From NCBI RefSeq assembly GCF_014779715.1, contig NZ_JACXYU010000012.1:88108-152107 (forward strand): a stretch of DNA of 64,000 nucleotides. Reading direction: 5' to 3'. This DNA comes from Streptomyces chumphonensis (lineage in GTDB: Bacteria > Actinomycetota > Actinomycetes > Streptomycetales > Streptomycetaceae). Within the stretch, counting starts at the first letter, position 1; the number at the start of each line of letters is the position of its first letter. Positions 34,578 to 43,320 of the stretch are shown here, one piece after another. The position numbers and the translations under genes are program-made. The notes beneath the pieces were generated by a model. It searched no databases, was not told the DNA's origin, and was given only the letters and a program-made list of their open reading frames with translations.

Positions 34578-34993
34578 CGGTGGGCCCTCCCCTTGATCTC
34601 GGCGATGTCGGCCTTCACGCTGCCGATCGCCTGCTGGGGCGCGGCCGGCGTGGCACTGTGCAGTTCCCTCTTGCCCACCATGGCCAGGACCCCGGTGATG
34701 ACGAGCAGCACGCCACCGATGATCAACGCCGAGGCCCACACCGGGAGGACCAGCGCCAGCGCCGCGATGGCACCGGCGATCAGCGCCTGCAGGGCCAGGA
34801 AGCCCGTCAGGGCCGCGCCGCCGAACATGCCGCCGCCGATCCCCGCGTGTTTGCCCTTCTGCGCCAGCTCCGCCTGGGCCAGCCGCATCTCGCGACGCAC
34901 CAGCTCAGAGAGCTGGGCCGACGCCCGCTCGACCAGCTCGCCCACCGAGGCCTCGTGCGCGTCGGCCGGCCGGCGGCGCACAGATCCGATCAT
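34574..34993 (-). CDS. Phage holin family protein (DUF1469-like)
   Basis: 139 aa. A soluble amphipathic N-terminus (SVGELVERASAQLSELVRRE) precedes two membrane helices near 55-75 and 83-103. This is the actinobacterial superfamily 6 holin-like architecture; the chromosomal members are not thought to lyse cells. The ATG at 34993 has GAGGTGG upstream; a GTG at 35002 is an alternative. First gene of a three-gene operon with 4-nt coupling to DUF3618. Confidence 0.8.
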   Translation of the reverse strand: MIGSVRRRPADAHEASVGELVERASAQLSELVRREMRLAQAELAQKGKHAGIGGGMFGGAALTGFLALQALIAGAIAALALVLPVWASALIIGGVLLVITGVLAMVGKRELHSATPAAPQQAIGSVKADIAEIKGRAHR

Positions 34994-35098
34994 GCCGTCC
35001 ACCTCGCTTTCTTTCCTGGGGGCACCGGGTTGCCCGTGCGGCGCCCGTTGAAGCCCACCGCAGCGCGAACGGCCGCGGCGAAGTCACCCGTTCGGACG

Positions 35099-36031
35099 TC
35101 AGTCACGCAGCCTGAGCCGTACCGAACCGTCCAGTACCCGGGTTTCGAACGCCGGCTGCGGGGCGGTGGCCGGGCCGTGCACGTTCCACCCGTCGGAGAG
35201 CCGGAACAGGCTCCCGTGCCAGGGGCACTTCAGGCAGCCGTCCGTCAGGTGGCCCTGGGACAGCGGGCCGCCCAGGTGGCTGCACTGCTCGACCAGCGCG
35301 TACACACGGTCGTCGGCACGGCGGACCACCACCACGGGCACACCGTCGACACCGCACCGGACGGGCTCGTCCACCGGGAAGTCGGCCAGCGGCCCGACGT
35401 CGTGCCACCGTGAACCGATCCGCGCCGCCAGTCCCTCGGCGTGGTTGGCCCCGACGGCCTGCCGGTAGGCCAGGTGCCCTCCCAGCGCCCCGCCCGCCGA
35501 GACCAGGGTGAGCCCGGCGAAGCCCAGCACCCGCCCCAGTCCGTGCCGCCCGGCGATCCGGGCGGCCAGGGAACCGGCGTACAGCCAGATCGCGCCCGCG
35601 GTGGACGCCGCGTGCACGAGCCCCACGCGCTGCTGACCCGGTCGAAGCTCGGCCCAGTCCACCCACCCGGCCACCGCGGCCGGGACGGCACCCGTCAGTC
35701 CGAGGCCCACCAGGGCGCCGGCACCGCGCCGCTGCCCCGGGAGCAGGTCCAGGGCCGCCGCGGACATCCAGGCGCCCACCGGGAGCTGGACGAGCATCGG
35801 GTGCACCGGATGCCCGAGCCACCTGCCGTGGAGGACGTCCCGGGCCCGGCCGAGGGGCATCCCCTTCACCCAGGAGCGCAGCCGCGCGGCGGTGCTGTCC
35901 AGGGCGGACGCGCGTTCGACCCGGTCCACGGCGGTCATCACCCGGCCCGGGCCGTCCCGCGAGGGCAGCGCGCCCAGCACCGTCCGGGCGGCACCATCGG
36001 CGGCACCATCAGGTCCGTAGTTGATCGACAT
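35099..36031 (-). CDS. DUF2231-Rieske [2Fe-2S] fusion membrane protein
   Basis: 310 aa. The N-terminal DUF2231 domain has about four membrane helices (it starts near LGHPVHPMLVQLPVGAWMSA). It is followed by a soluble Rieske domain with cluster ligands C250-x-H252 and C269-x2-H272 (CSHLGG ... CPWHG). Such fusions suggest a membrane-bound electron carrier outside the bc1 complex. The start MSINYG at 36031 is used; MTAVDR at 35938 is possible. It is divergent from the DUF4178 gene run. Confidence 0.85.
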   Translation of the reverse strand: MSINYGPDGAADGAARTVLGALPSRDGPGRVMTAVDRVERASALDSTAARLRSWVKGMPLGRARDVLHGRWLGHPVHPMLVQLPVGAWMSAAALDLLPGQRRGAGALVGLGLTGAVPAAVAGWVDWAELRPGQQRVGLVHAASTAGAIWLYAGSLAARIAGRHGLGRVLGFAGLTLVSAGGALGGHLAYRQAVGANHAEGLAARIGSRWHDVGPLADFPVDEPVRCGVDGVPVVVVRRADDRVYALVEQCSHLGGPLSQGHLTDGCLKCPWHGSLFRLSDGWNVHGPATAPQPAFETRVLDGSVRLRLRD

Positions 36032-36155
36032 GAGGCGCCGGGTTCCCCCGGCCCGATCGGGCAAACAGCGGGTGCGCACGACCACCCGGCGGGCGTCCCC
36101 ACGCTCTGTGACATACTCGGCCGCGCTCGTCGCAGTGCCGAAGTCGGGGGATTGG

Positions 36156-36776
36156 GTGAAGTTGCTACTGGCGGTGCTCGCCGCCGTGCTCGTGGTCGCC
36201 GTCGTCGTGGTGCTGGTACGCAGACTCCGCGCCGCCGACCGTACCGCCGCGACTCCCGCCCCGCGGGACCCGTTCGCCCCCGAGGACAGCACGGCCGGCG
36301 ACCCGCGCGCCCTGAGGGCCGGCGACATGGTCGAGTACCTGGGGGAACGCCTCTTCGTGCGGGGTTCGTTGCGGCTGTCCGAGGGCGGCTACAGCTGGTC
36401 CGAGCACTTCCTCGACCCCATGGAGGACACGGGGGAAGGACGGCGCTGGCTCTCCGTGGAGGAGGACCCCACCCTTGAGGTCGTGCTGTGGAGCGCGTAC
36501 ACGGGCGACGAGCTCACACCCAGCCGTCCCACCCTGACGGTCCAGGGCGTCGCCTACCACCGCAGCGAGCACGGCACGGCGTCCTACCGTTCCGAGGGCA
36601 CCACCGGCCTGGGCGCCACGGGACGCATGGAGTACGCCGACTACGACGGCCCGGGCGGCCGGAGCCTCGCCTTCGAACGGTTCTTCGGCGACCAGGGGCG
36701 CGGCAGTTGGGAGGCCTCGCTCGGCGAGCGGGTGGCCGACGGCACGCTGACCATCTACCCCGGCAGCGGCACGTGA
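36156..36776 (+). CDS. DUF4178 domain-containing protein
   Basis: 206 aa. An N-terminal membrane anchor (LLLAVLAAVLVVAVVVVLVR) precedes a DUF4178 domain with GDMVEYLGERLFVRGSLRL and the GRMEYADYDGPGGRSLAFER segment. Function unknown. First gene of a tightly packed run DUF4178-DUF2617-DUF4247-DUF350-aminopropyltransferase, which I recall as a recurring actinobacterial neighbourhood. The GTG start at 36156 puts the membrane segment at the N-terminus; its stop overlaps the next start by 4 nt. Confidence 0.8.
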   Translation: MKLLLAVLAAVLVVAVVVVLVRRLRAADRTAATPAPRDPFAPEDSTAGDPRALRAGDMVEYLGERLFVRGSLRLSEGGYSWSEHFLDPMEDTGEGRRWLSVEEDPTLEVVLWSAYTGDELTPSRPTLTVQGVAYHRSEHGTASYRSEGTTGLGATGRMEYADYDGPGGRSLAFERFFGDQGRGSWEASLGERVADGTLTIYPGSGT

Positions 36777-37267
36777 GCGGCATAGCACTCGCCGCCCCCT
36801 ACCTGGACACGGACGCCGACCAGCTCTCCTTCGCCCTGGACCTCCCGCCGTACGAGGCCCTCGCCGTCTCGGACCTGACGGTCGGCCCCCTCACCGTCCA
36901 GCTCCGCCTGCTCGGCGCCTCCCACCAGGTCTTCGCCGGACCCGTTCGGGAGACCGTCGCCTGCCTGCCCGGCCTGGCGGGCGGCCTGCCCGAGCAGGTC
37001 AGTTGGGCTTTCGAGGACTGGAACTACCGGTTCACGGCCCGCGTCCTCGACCACGGGCAGGACGACTTCAGCCGTGAGGTCGCCCGGCTGCGCGACCGGC
37101 ACTCCGGACACCCGTGGGCGCTGTGCGGTGTCTTCCCCGGTTCGAAGGACGCCGTCACGGCCCTGACCGTCCGGCCGTGGGGGACCGGCCTGCGCTGGAA
37201 GACCTGGCACACCTACCCGCAGAGCCGCCGGATCGTGGCGACGCACACCTGGCTGGAGGCCCGATGA
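36773..37267 (+). CDS. DUF2617 family protein
   Basis: 164-aa soluble protein. The C-terminal region HPWALCGVFPGSKDAVTAL and WKTWHTYPQSRRIVATHT are the recognisable family blocks. Function unknown. It starts with a GTG inside the DUF4178 stop (GTGA) and ends inside the DUF4247 start (ATGA), so all three are translationally coupled. Confidence 0.8.
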   Translation: MSGIALAAPYLDTDADQLSFALDLPPYEALAVSDLTVGPLTVQLRLLGASHQVFAGPVRETVACLPGLAGGLPEQVSWAFEDWNYRFTARVLDHGQDDFSREVARLRDRHSGHPWALCGVFPGSKDAVTALTVRPWGTGLRWKTWHTYPQSRRIVATHTWLEAR

Positions 37268-37671
37268 AGCCCGCTCGACCCGTCGCCTGCACCGCGCTCG
37301 CCGCAGCGCTCCTGCTGACCGGATGCTCCGGCGACAACGACGCCCGCGAGGTCCCGCGCGGCTGGATCGCCAAGGAGTACGGCCGCGACGGCCTCGACTA
37401 CGTCGACCGGGGCGACGGGCCCTCCAAGGTCGCCGGGGAGATCGACGACCACCGCTCCGCCTTCTCCCGCACCACCAGCGGGGGCCGGGTCTTCCTGCGC
37501 TACCGCGACGACATCGTCGCGGTGAGCCCCCACCTCGGGGGCAGCCGGATCGAGATCGACGACTACCGCGACGGCTACAACCGCTGGCACAGCCACGTCG
37601 GACACGTCTGGCCGGCCCCCGGGAGCAGCGGCAACGGCTTCCGCGGCGGTGGCCCCGGCTCCGGCAAGTGA
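37264..37671 (+). CDS. DUF4247 family lipoprotein
   Basis: 135 aa. A signal peptide with lipobox LLTGC puts the lipid-modified Cys near residue 21. The mature DUF4247 domain ends YRDGYNRWHSHVGHVW, then a Gly/Ser-rich tail. It is anchored on the outer face of the membrane. It is coupled to DUF2617 by a 4-nt overlap. Its place in the run suggests a role at the membrane with the DUF350 protein. Confidence 0.8.
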   Translation: MKPARPVACTALAAALLLTGCSGDNDAREVPRGWIAKEYGRDGLDYVDRGDGPSKVAGEIDDHRSAFSRTTSGGRVFLRYRDDIVAVSPHLGGSRIEIDDYRDGYNRWHSHVGHVWPAPGSSGNGFRGGGPGSGK

Positions 37672-37717
37672 ACCCAGCCCATCTCTCTCTCGCAGACGTC
37701 CCCTGAAAGGCACCACC

Positions 37718-38155
37718 GTGGCAGAGATCTTCGAGTCGGCAGGACAGGCCCTGCTGTACGGCCTGGTCGGCTTCGCCGTCATGGCCTGCGGCTTCATCGC
37801 CCTCGACCTGGTGACCCCCGGCAAACTGGTGCACGTGGTGTGGACCGAGCGCAATCGCGGAGCGGCCGTGCTCCTCGCCGGTCAGACCCTGGCGATCGGT
37901 CTGGTCATCGCCGACGCCATCGCCGCCAGCGAGTCCGAACAGGGGCTCGCGGACGGGCTGTTCAGCACCTTGCTCTACGGACTCGTCGGCGTGCTCGTCA
38001 TGACCCTGGTCTCCGTCGTCGTCAGCCTCATGACACCGGGCCGGATGGGGCACGCCGTGCTCGACGACAACGGGGACCGTCCCCACCCGGCTGCCTGGGT
38101 CCAGGCGGCGATGTACCTCGGCACGGCCTTCATGGTCGGCGCGGCGCTGGCCTGA
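37718..38155 (+). CDS. DUF350 family membrane protein
   Basis: 145 aa, four membrane helices arranged as two repeats of the DUF350 unit: LLYGLVGFAVMACGFIALDL (N-terminal) and LLYGLVGVLVMTLVSVVVSL (C-terminal), each followed by a T-P-G motif (LVTPGKL and LMTPGRM). DUF350 proteins often neighbour spermidine synthase-like genes, as here. The GTG start at 37718 is preceded by GAAAGG. Function unknown. Confidence 0.85.
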   Translation: MAEIFESAGQALLYGLVGFAVMACGFIALDLVTPGKLVHVVWTERNRGAAVLLAGQTLAIGLVIADAIAASESEQGLADGLFSTLLYGLVGVLVMTLVSVVVSLMTPGRMGHAVLDDNGDRPHPAAWVQAAMYLGTAFMVGAALA

Positions 38156-38162
38156 CCGGCGC

Positions 38163-39728
38163 GTGAGCACCACCCGAAGCCCGGCCGCCTCCTCCCGGCT
38201 GCCGCGGTTCCTCCTGTTGCTCGCGGTCTTCCTCTGCGCCGCCTGCGGACTGGTCTACGAACTGGCACTGACCGCCCTCGGCAGCTACCTCATCGGCAAC
38301 TCGGTGATGCAGACGTCGGTGGTGCTGTCCGTCATGGTCTTCGCCATGGGGATCGGCTCCCTGGCGGCCAAGCCCCTACGACGCCGGGCGGTGGGGGCGT
38401 TCGCGCTGGTCGAAGGGCTGCTCGCCCTGGTGGGCGGGCTCTCGGTGCTCGCCCTGTACGCCGCCTTCGCCTGGCTGCGCGTCTACACCCCGGCGATGAT
38501 CGTCATCGCCCTCGTCGTCGGCGTCCTCATCGGCGCCGAGATCCCCCTGCTCATGACGATGCTCCAGCGCATCCGACGCCAGGAGGCCGGCGGGGCCGTC
38601 GCCGACATGTTCGCCGTCGACTACATCGGGGCGCTCGTCGGCGGCCTGTGCTTCCCGCTGCTCCTCCTGCCCACCTTCGGCCAGCTCAAGGGCGCCCTGG
38701 TGGTGGGAGTGGTCAACGCCGTGGCGGGCGTCATCGTCGTGCTGTGGATCTTCCGCAAGGAGATGCGGCGCGTGGTCCGCACCGCGCTGCTCACCGGAGT
38801 GGCCGGGGTCCTCGCCGTGCTGTCCGGTGCCTACGTGCTGGCGGACGACATCGAGATCTCCGCCCGGCAGCGCCTCTACCGCGACCCCATCATCCACTCC
38901 GAGACGACGCCCTACCAGGACATCGTCGTCACCCGCTCCTCCGCGTTCACCGGCGAGCCGGACCTGCGTCTGTTCCTCAACGGGGATCTCCAGTTCTCCT
39001 CCGTCGACGAGTACCGGTACCACGAGGCCCTCGTCCACCCCGGCCTGTCGGGGGAGCGGTCCTCGGTGCTCGTCCTGGGCGGTGGGGACGGGCTGGCGCT
39101 GCGCGAGGTGCTGCGCTACGAGGACGTCGAGGAGGTCACCCTCGTCGACCTGGACCCGGCGATGACCCGGCTGGCCGACTCCTTCGCCCCCCTGCGCGGA
39201 CTCAACGACGGCGCGATGGACGATCCCCGCGTCACCGTGAGGAACACCGACGCCTTCACCTGGCTGCGGGACGTCGACCGGCGCTACGACGCGGTCCTCA
39301 TCGACTTCCCCGACCCGGACACCGCTGCGCTGGCCAAGCTGTACTCGGTGGAGTTCTTCCACCTCCTGCGCGGCGCGCTGGCCCCGGGGAGCTCCGTGGT
39401 GGTCCAGGGCGGCTCGCCGTTCTTCGCCCCCAAGAGCTACTGGTCCGTCGTGGCCACCCTCCGCGCGGCGGGCTACGCGACCACCGAGTACCAGGTCGAC
39501 GTCCCCAGCTTCGGCAACTGGGGGTTCGTCCTGGCGGCACCCGACGGCAAAGAACCCCCCGAAGCCCGCCTCGCCGAGAACCCGCCGCCGCTGAGGTTCC
39601 TCGACGAGGCCGTGCTGGAGGCCGCCACCGTCTTTCCGGTGGACCGACGCCCGCAGGACGTGCGGGCCAGCACGCTGATGGACCCGGTGATCCTGGAGTA
39701 CAGCCGGCACGAGTGGCAGGCGTACTGA
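38163..39728 (+). CDS. speE: Membrane-bound polyamine aminopropyltransferase (spermidine synthase family)
   Basis: 521 aa. About seven membrane helices fill residues 15-230. A spermidine synthase domain then starts near TTPYQDIVVTRSS and contains the SAM-derivative-binding GGGDGLALREVLRY and the catalytic LIDFPDPD region. It would transfer aminopropyl from decarboxylated SAM to a diamine, although some relatives act on other substrates. It begins 7 bp after DUF350 with a GTG. The fused membrane domain sets it apart from soluble SpeE and links it to the DUF350 partner. Confidence 0.85.
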   Translation: MSTTRSPAASSRLPRFLLLLAVFLCAACGLVYELALTALGSYLIGNSVMQTSVVLSVMVFAMGIGSLAAKPLRRRAVGAFALVEGLLALVGGLSVLALYAAFAWLRVYTPAMIVIALVVGVLIGAEIPLLMTMLQRIRRQEAGGAVADMFAVDYIGALVGGLCFPLLLLPTFGQLKGALVVGVVNAVAGVIVVLWIFRKEMRRVVRTALLTGVAGVLAVLSGAYVLADDIEISARQRLYRDPIIHSETTPYQDIVVTRSSAFTGEPDLRLFLNGDLQFSSVDEYRYHEALVHPGLSGERSSVLVLGGGDGLALREVLRYEDVEEVTLVDLDPAMTRLADSFAPLRGLNDGAMDDPRVTVRNTDAFTWLRDVDRRYDAVLIDFPDPDTAALAKLYSVEFFHLLRGALAPGSSVVVQGGSPFFAPKSYWSVVATLRAAGYATTEYQVDVPSFGNWGFVLAAPDGKEPPEARLAENPPPLRFLDEAVLEAATVFPVDRRPQDVRASTLMDPVILEYSRHEWQAY

Positions 39729-39771
39729 CGTACACACGTACCGACCCACGCTCCGCGCGGTGGTGCCCCGG

Positions 39772-41172
39772 TCAGGAGGTCGCGTCCCCGAACCACACCG
39801 TCGTGACGTTGCAGAACTCGCGGATGCCGTGGCCGGCCAGCTCACGCCCGTACCCGGAGCGTTTGGTGCCGCCGAACGGCATCCCGGGGTGCGAGGCCGT
39901 CATCCCGTTGATGTACACCCCACCGGCCCGAAGGTCGTCCACCAGCCGTTCCTGCTCGGCCGTGTCCCGTGTCCAGGCGTTGGAACTCAGCCCGAACGGC
40001 GTGTCGTTGGCGAGGTCCACCGCCTCGTCGAGGTCGGCCGCCCGGTAGAGCGTGGCCACCGGTCCGAACGCCTCCTCGTGATGGATGCGCATGTCGGGGG
40101 TGATGCCGGCGAGGACCGTGGGCGCGTAGTACCAGCCCCGGTCGAGCCCCTTCGGCCGCCCTCCGCCGCACAGCACCCGCGCCCCCTTGGCCGTGGCATC
40201 GGCCACGAGCTCCTCGACGTCCGCCCGCCCCTGCTCGCTGGAGAGCGGCCCCACGTCCGTCCCGTCGGCCATCGGGTCGCCGACCGTCAGCGCGTCCATG
40301 CGTGCGGTGAAGCGCTCGGCGAACGCGTCGTAGACCTCGGTGTGCACGATGAAGCGCTTGGCCGCGATGCACGACTGCCCGGCGTTCTGCACCCGCGCCG
40401 TGACCGCCGTTCCGACGGCGCCGTCCAGGTCCGCCGAGGGCAGCACGACGAACGGGTCGCTGCCGCCGAGTTCCAGCACCGTCTTCATGATCTCGTCCCC
40501 GGCGACGGAGGCCACCGCCCGGCCCGCCGGCTCGCTGCCCGTGAGCGTCGCCGCCGCGACCCGCGGGTCGCGCAGGATGTCCTCGATCTTCCCGGAGCCC
40601 ACCAGCAGCGTCTGGAAGCAGCCGGGCGGGTAGCCGGCGCGGCGGAACAGGTCCTCCAGGTACAGCGCGGTCTGCGGGACGTTCGAGGCGTGCTTCAGCA
40701 ACCCCACGTTCCCGGCCATGAGCGCCGGCGCCGCGAACCGCACGACCTGCCACAGCGGGAAGTTCCAGGGCATGACCGCGAGGACGACGCCGAGCGGGCG
40801 GTAGCGCACGAACGCCCGCGAGCCGCCGGAGTCGCGGACGTCCTCGGGCCTGGGCTCCTCGTCCGCGAGCTCCGCCTCGGCGTGCTCCGCGTACCAGCGC
40901 ATCGCCTTGACGCACTTGGCCGCCTCCGCCCGCGCGGCGGGCAGCGGCTTGCCCATCTCGGTGGTGACGGTGCGCGCCACCTCCTCCAGGTCCGCCTCCA
41001 GCAGGTCGGCCGCCCGTCGCAGCAGCCCCGCGCGCTGCGGGAAACCGGTGCGGCGGTGGTGCGCGAAGGCCTCCTCCGCCCGGGCGAGGCGCTCCTCGAC
41101 CTCGGGGTCGGTCAGCGCGTCGTACGTCCTCAGCGTCTCTCCGGTCGCCGGGTTCACCGTGGCGATGCCCAT
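39772..41172 (-). CDS. NAD(P)-dependent succinate-semialdehyde dehydrogenase-like protein
   Basis: 466-aa aldehyde dehydrogenase. Conserved parts are VMPWNFPLWQVVRFAAPAL, LTGSEPAGRAV, the catalytic Glu in VLELGGSDPF and the catalytic Cys in NAGQSCIAAKRF. The C-terminal PFGGTKRSGYGRELAGHGI matches succinate-semialdehyde dehydrogenases (GabD type). GAGGAGG precedes the ATG at 41172. It converges on the aminopropyltransferase gene; a link to polyamine or GABA catabolism is only an inference from position. Confidence 0.88.
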   Translation of the reverse strand: MGIATVNPATGETLRTYDALTDPEVEERLARAEEAFAHHRRTGFPQRAGLLRRAADLLEADLEEVARTVTTEMGKPLPAARAEAAKCVKAMRWYAEHAEAELADEEPRPEDVRDSGGSRAFVRYRPLGVVLAVMPWNFPLWQVVRFAAPALMAGNVGLLKHASNVPQTALYLEDLFRRAGYPPGCFQTLLVGSGKIEDILRDPRVAAATLTGSEPAGRAVASVAGDEIMKTVLELGGSDPFVVLPSADLDGAVGTAVTARVQNAGQSCIAAKRFIVHTEVYDAFAERFTARMDALTVGDPMADGTDVGPLSSEQGRADVEELVADATAKGARVLCGGGRPKGLDRGWYYAPTVLAGITPDMRIHHEEAFGPVATLYRAADLDEAVDLANDTPFGLSSNAWTRDTAEQERLVDDLRAGGVYINGMTASHPGMPFGGTKRSGYGRELAGHGIREFCNVTTVWFGDATS

Positions 41173-41484
41173 ACTCGCTGCCTCCTCTTCGCGGCGACGC
41201 GGCCGGGGCGCTCCCGGCCGGCCCCACCCGCGTACCCACTCTGCGCCGCCCGGCCCGTCCTCGCGCGCGGATGATCCGCCCGCCGCCGGGGAGACCGGGC
41301 CGCGCCCGGGGGGCCGGGACGGGGTGGGGCCCGGCGGCCTTGGGATGGGCACCCAACCGCCACGGAACGTTCACGCTCCGGAACCGGCCACCGTGGCACT
41401 CTCGGATGACCGGTGCACGTCAATCCGCTGGTCCGGGGCGTCATCCGGCCCGTGCGCGGCGGACCCCTCGGAAAGGACTCAGCC
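41173..41484. other. 312-bp divergent intergenic region
   Basis: Separates the aldehyde dehydrogenase and endonuclease I genes, which are transcribed away from each other. It contains GC-rich low-complexity sequence near 41270-41340 and a small palindrome GAACGTTC near 41365. I could not identify promoters or a gene. Confidence 0.4.
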
Positions 41485-42324
41485 ATGCCCGTCCTCCACA
41501 CGGCGCGCCGGCGATGCGGTGCCGCACTGCTCGCCGGCGCCGCGCTCGCCGCCGTGACCCTGGGCGCCCCGGCCGCCGCCACGTCGTCGCCCGCCGCGGC
41601 GACCGGCTCCATAGCCGTTGCTCCGGACCTCGGCGCCTACGACGCCTACTACGACAGCGCGTACGGCAAGAGCGGCGAACAGCTCAGAGCCGCCCTGCAC
41701 GACATCGTCAGCGAGCAGACCACCCTGTCGTACTCCCAGGTGTGGGACGCGCTGCGGGCCACCGACGAGGACCCGGACGACCCCTCCAGCGTCGTCCTGC
41801 TCTACTCGGGCTACTCCAAGAGCAAGTACGACAACGGCGGCAACGTCGACGACTGGAACCGCGAGCACGTCTGGGCCAAGTCCCACGGCGACTTCGGCAC
41901 CTCCCGGGGGCCCGGCACCGACCTGCACCACCTGCGCCCCACGGACGTGACCGTCAACAGCGCACGCGGCAACAAGGACTTCGACCACGGCGGCAGCCCG
42001 GTCCACCAGGCCCCGGAGAGCCGGACCGACGGCGACTCCTTCGAACCGCGCGACGCCGTCAAAGGTGACGTCGCCCGCATGATCTTCTACATGGCCGTGC
42101 GCTACGAGGGCGGCGACTCCCACGCGGACCTCGAACTCAACGACCAGGTCGGCAACGGTTCCGCCCCGTACATGGGCCGGCTGTCGGTACTCAAGCAGTG
42201 GCACGAGCAGGACCCGCCCGACGCCTTCGAGTCGCGCCGCAACGACATCATCCACGACACCTACCAGGGCAACCGCAACCCCTTCATCGACCACCCCGAG
42301 TGGGCGGACAGCATCTGGCCGTGA
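41485..42324 (+). CDS. Secreted endonuclease I family nuclease
   Basis: 279 aa. A Sec signal peptide (RRRCGAALLAGAALAAVTLG) probably ends after AAA near residue 33. The mature protein is an EndA/NucM His-Me finger nuclease with WNREHVWAKSHGDFG (catalytic His, metal site) and LHHLRPTDVTVNSARGNKDF. It would degrade extracellular DNA, probably for nutrition. The ATG at 41485 follows GGAAAGGA. A large hairpin directly follows the stop. Confidence 0.9.
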   Translation: MPVLHTARRRCGAALLAGAALAAVTLGAPAAATSSPAAATGSIAVAPDLGAYDAYYDSAYGKSGEQLRAALHDIVSEQTTLSYSQVWDALRATDEDPDDPSSVVLLYSGYSKSKYDNGGNVDDWNREHVWAKSHGDFGTSRGPGTDLHHLRPTDVTVNSARGNKDFDHGGSPVHQAPESRTDGDSFEPRDAVKGDVARMIFYMAVRYEGGDSHADLELNDQVGNGSAPYMGRLSVLKQWHEQDPPDAFESRRNDIIHDTYQGNRNPFIDHPEWADSIWP

Positions 42325-42331
42325 CGATGCC

Positions 42332-42391
42332 GCGGACCCCGCCGTCCCGGCCGACACCACCTCTCCCGACGGCCGGGGCGGCGGGGTCCGC
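42332..42391 (+). terminator. Terminator after endonuclease I
   Basis: 22-bp stem with a single T/G wobble (left arm 42332-42353, right arm 42370-42391) and a 16-nt loop. It begins 7 nt after the stop codon. The arm starts GCGGACCCCGCCG. Confidence 0.85.
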
Positions 42392-42495
42392 CGACGACCC
42401 GGCTCCGACTCGACCCGGACGTGCCCCGGCGGGGCCCGCGCCGACTGTGTGAGCGGTGTACGTCCGGCGTCGACCGGCACCGTAATCTGAGGGGC

Positions 42496-43197
42496 ATGGA
42501 CGATCAGCGGCAAGGGCTGCACGCGCGGGTGCTCGCCGCGCTGGGTCCGGCCATCACCGGAGGGGAGCACCCGCCCGGGAGCGTGCTGCGCACCGACGAA
42601 CTCGAACGGCGTTTCGACGTCTCCCGGACCGTGATGCGCGAGGCGATACGCGTGCTGGAGTCCATGAACCTCGTGCGGTCGCGGCGCCGCGTCGGCGTCA
42701 CGGTGCTGCCGGCCGAGGAGTGGGACGTCTTCGACCCCCAGGTCATCACCTGGCGCCTGCAGGGGGCTGACCGCCCGCGCCAGCTGCGTTCGCTCACGAT
42801 GCTGCGCTCCGCCGTCGAGCCGGCCGCCGCCCGCCTCGCGGCGGACCTGGCCACACCGAGCGAGTGCGCCGAGCTGACCGAGCACGCCCTCGGCATGGTC
42901 GCCACCTCGCGGGGTCAGCAACTCGACGGCTACCTCGTCCACGACGTCGCCTTCCACCGCGTCGTGCTGCGGGCCTCCCGCAACGAGATGTTCGCCCGCC
43001 TCGGCGACGTCGTCGCCGCCGTCCTGACCGGACGCACCGAGCACCACGTCATGTTCTCCGACCCCGACCCGCACGCCGTCACCCTGCACGTGCAGGTCGC
43101 CGAGGCCGTCCGCAACCGCGACGCGGCACAGGCGGAGGAGCTGACCCGTCAGATCACCCTCGGGGCCATGGCCGAGCTCGACGTCCTCGCTCCCTGA
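42496..43197 (+). CDS. FadR/FCD-type GntR regulator (gluconate-type)
   Basis: 233 aa. The N-terminal GntR winged helix spans residues 10-75 (FDVSRTVMREAIRVLESMNL) and the C-terminal part is an all-helical FCD effector domain (VHDVAFHRVVLRASRNEM, with a metal-binding His pattern). It resembles the GntR repressors of gluconate operons. The nearest candidate target is the GntP permease at 44941-46374, whose promoter has a box of the right type; a TetR-hydrolase pair lies between them. GAGGGG precedes the ATG. Confidence 0.85.
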   Translation: MDDQRQGLHARVLAALGPAITGGEHPPGSVLRTDELERRFDVSRTVMREAIRVLESMNLVRSRRRVGVTVLPAEEWDVFDPQVITWRLQGADRPRQLRSLTMLRSAVEPAAARLAADLATPSECAELTEHALGMVATSRGQQLDGYLVHDVAFHRVVLRASRNEMFARLGDVVAAVLTGRTEHHVMFSDPDPHAVTLHVQVAEAVRNRDAAQAEELTRQITLGAMAELDVLAP

Positions 43198-43297
43198 GCG
43201 CTGCCCTCCGCCGGGCGCCTCCCGTCCCTCCGCCCCGCCCCCGGTCAGCGGCGGTCCGCTGCCCGGGCACGTTGATCGACGCACCGCCGAGCCTGAT

Positions 43298-43320
43298 ATA
43301 CGATACGGCACGTGTCGTAT
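43298..43320. promoter_or_regulatory. Operator-like inverted repeat over the TetR start codon
   Basis: ATACGATAC (43298-43306) and GTGTCGTAT (43312-43320) form a 9-bp inverted repeat with one mismatch and a 5-bp spacer. The GTG start of the TetR gene is the first codon of the right arm, and a -10-like TACGAT lies in the left arm. Binding would block transcription and cover the start site. Confidence 0.6.

Noticed and set aside
35135..35155. GTTTCGAA stretch resembling a tRNA T-loop
   Set aside because: It is inside the Rieske gene and no acceptor or anticodon arms can be drawn.
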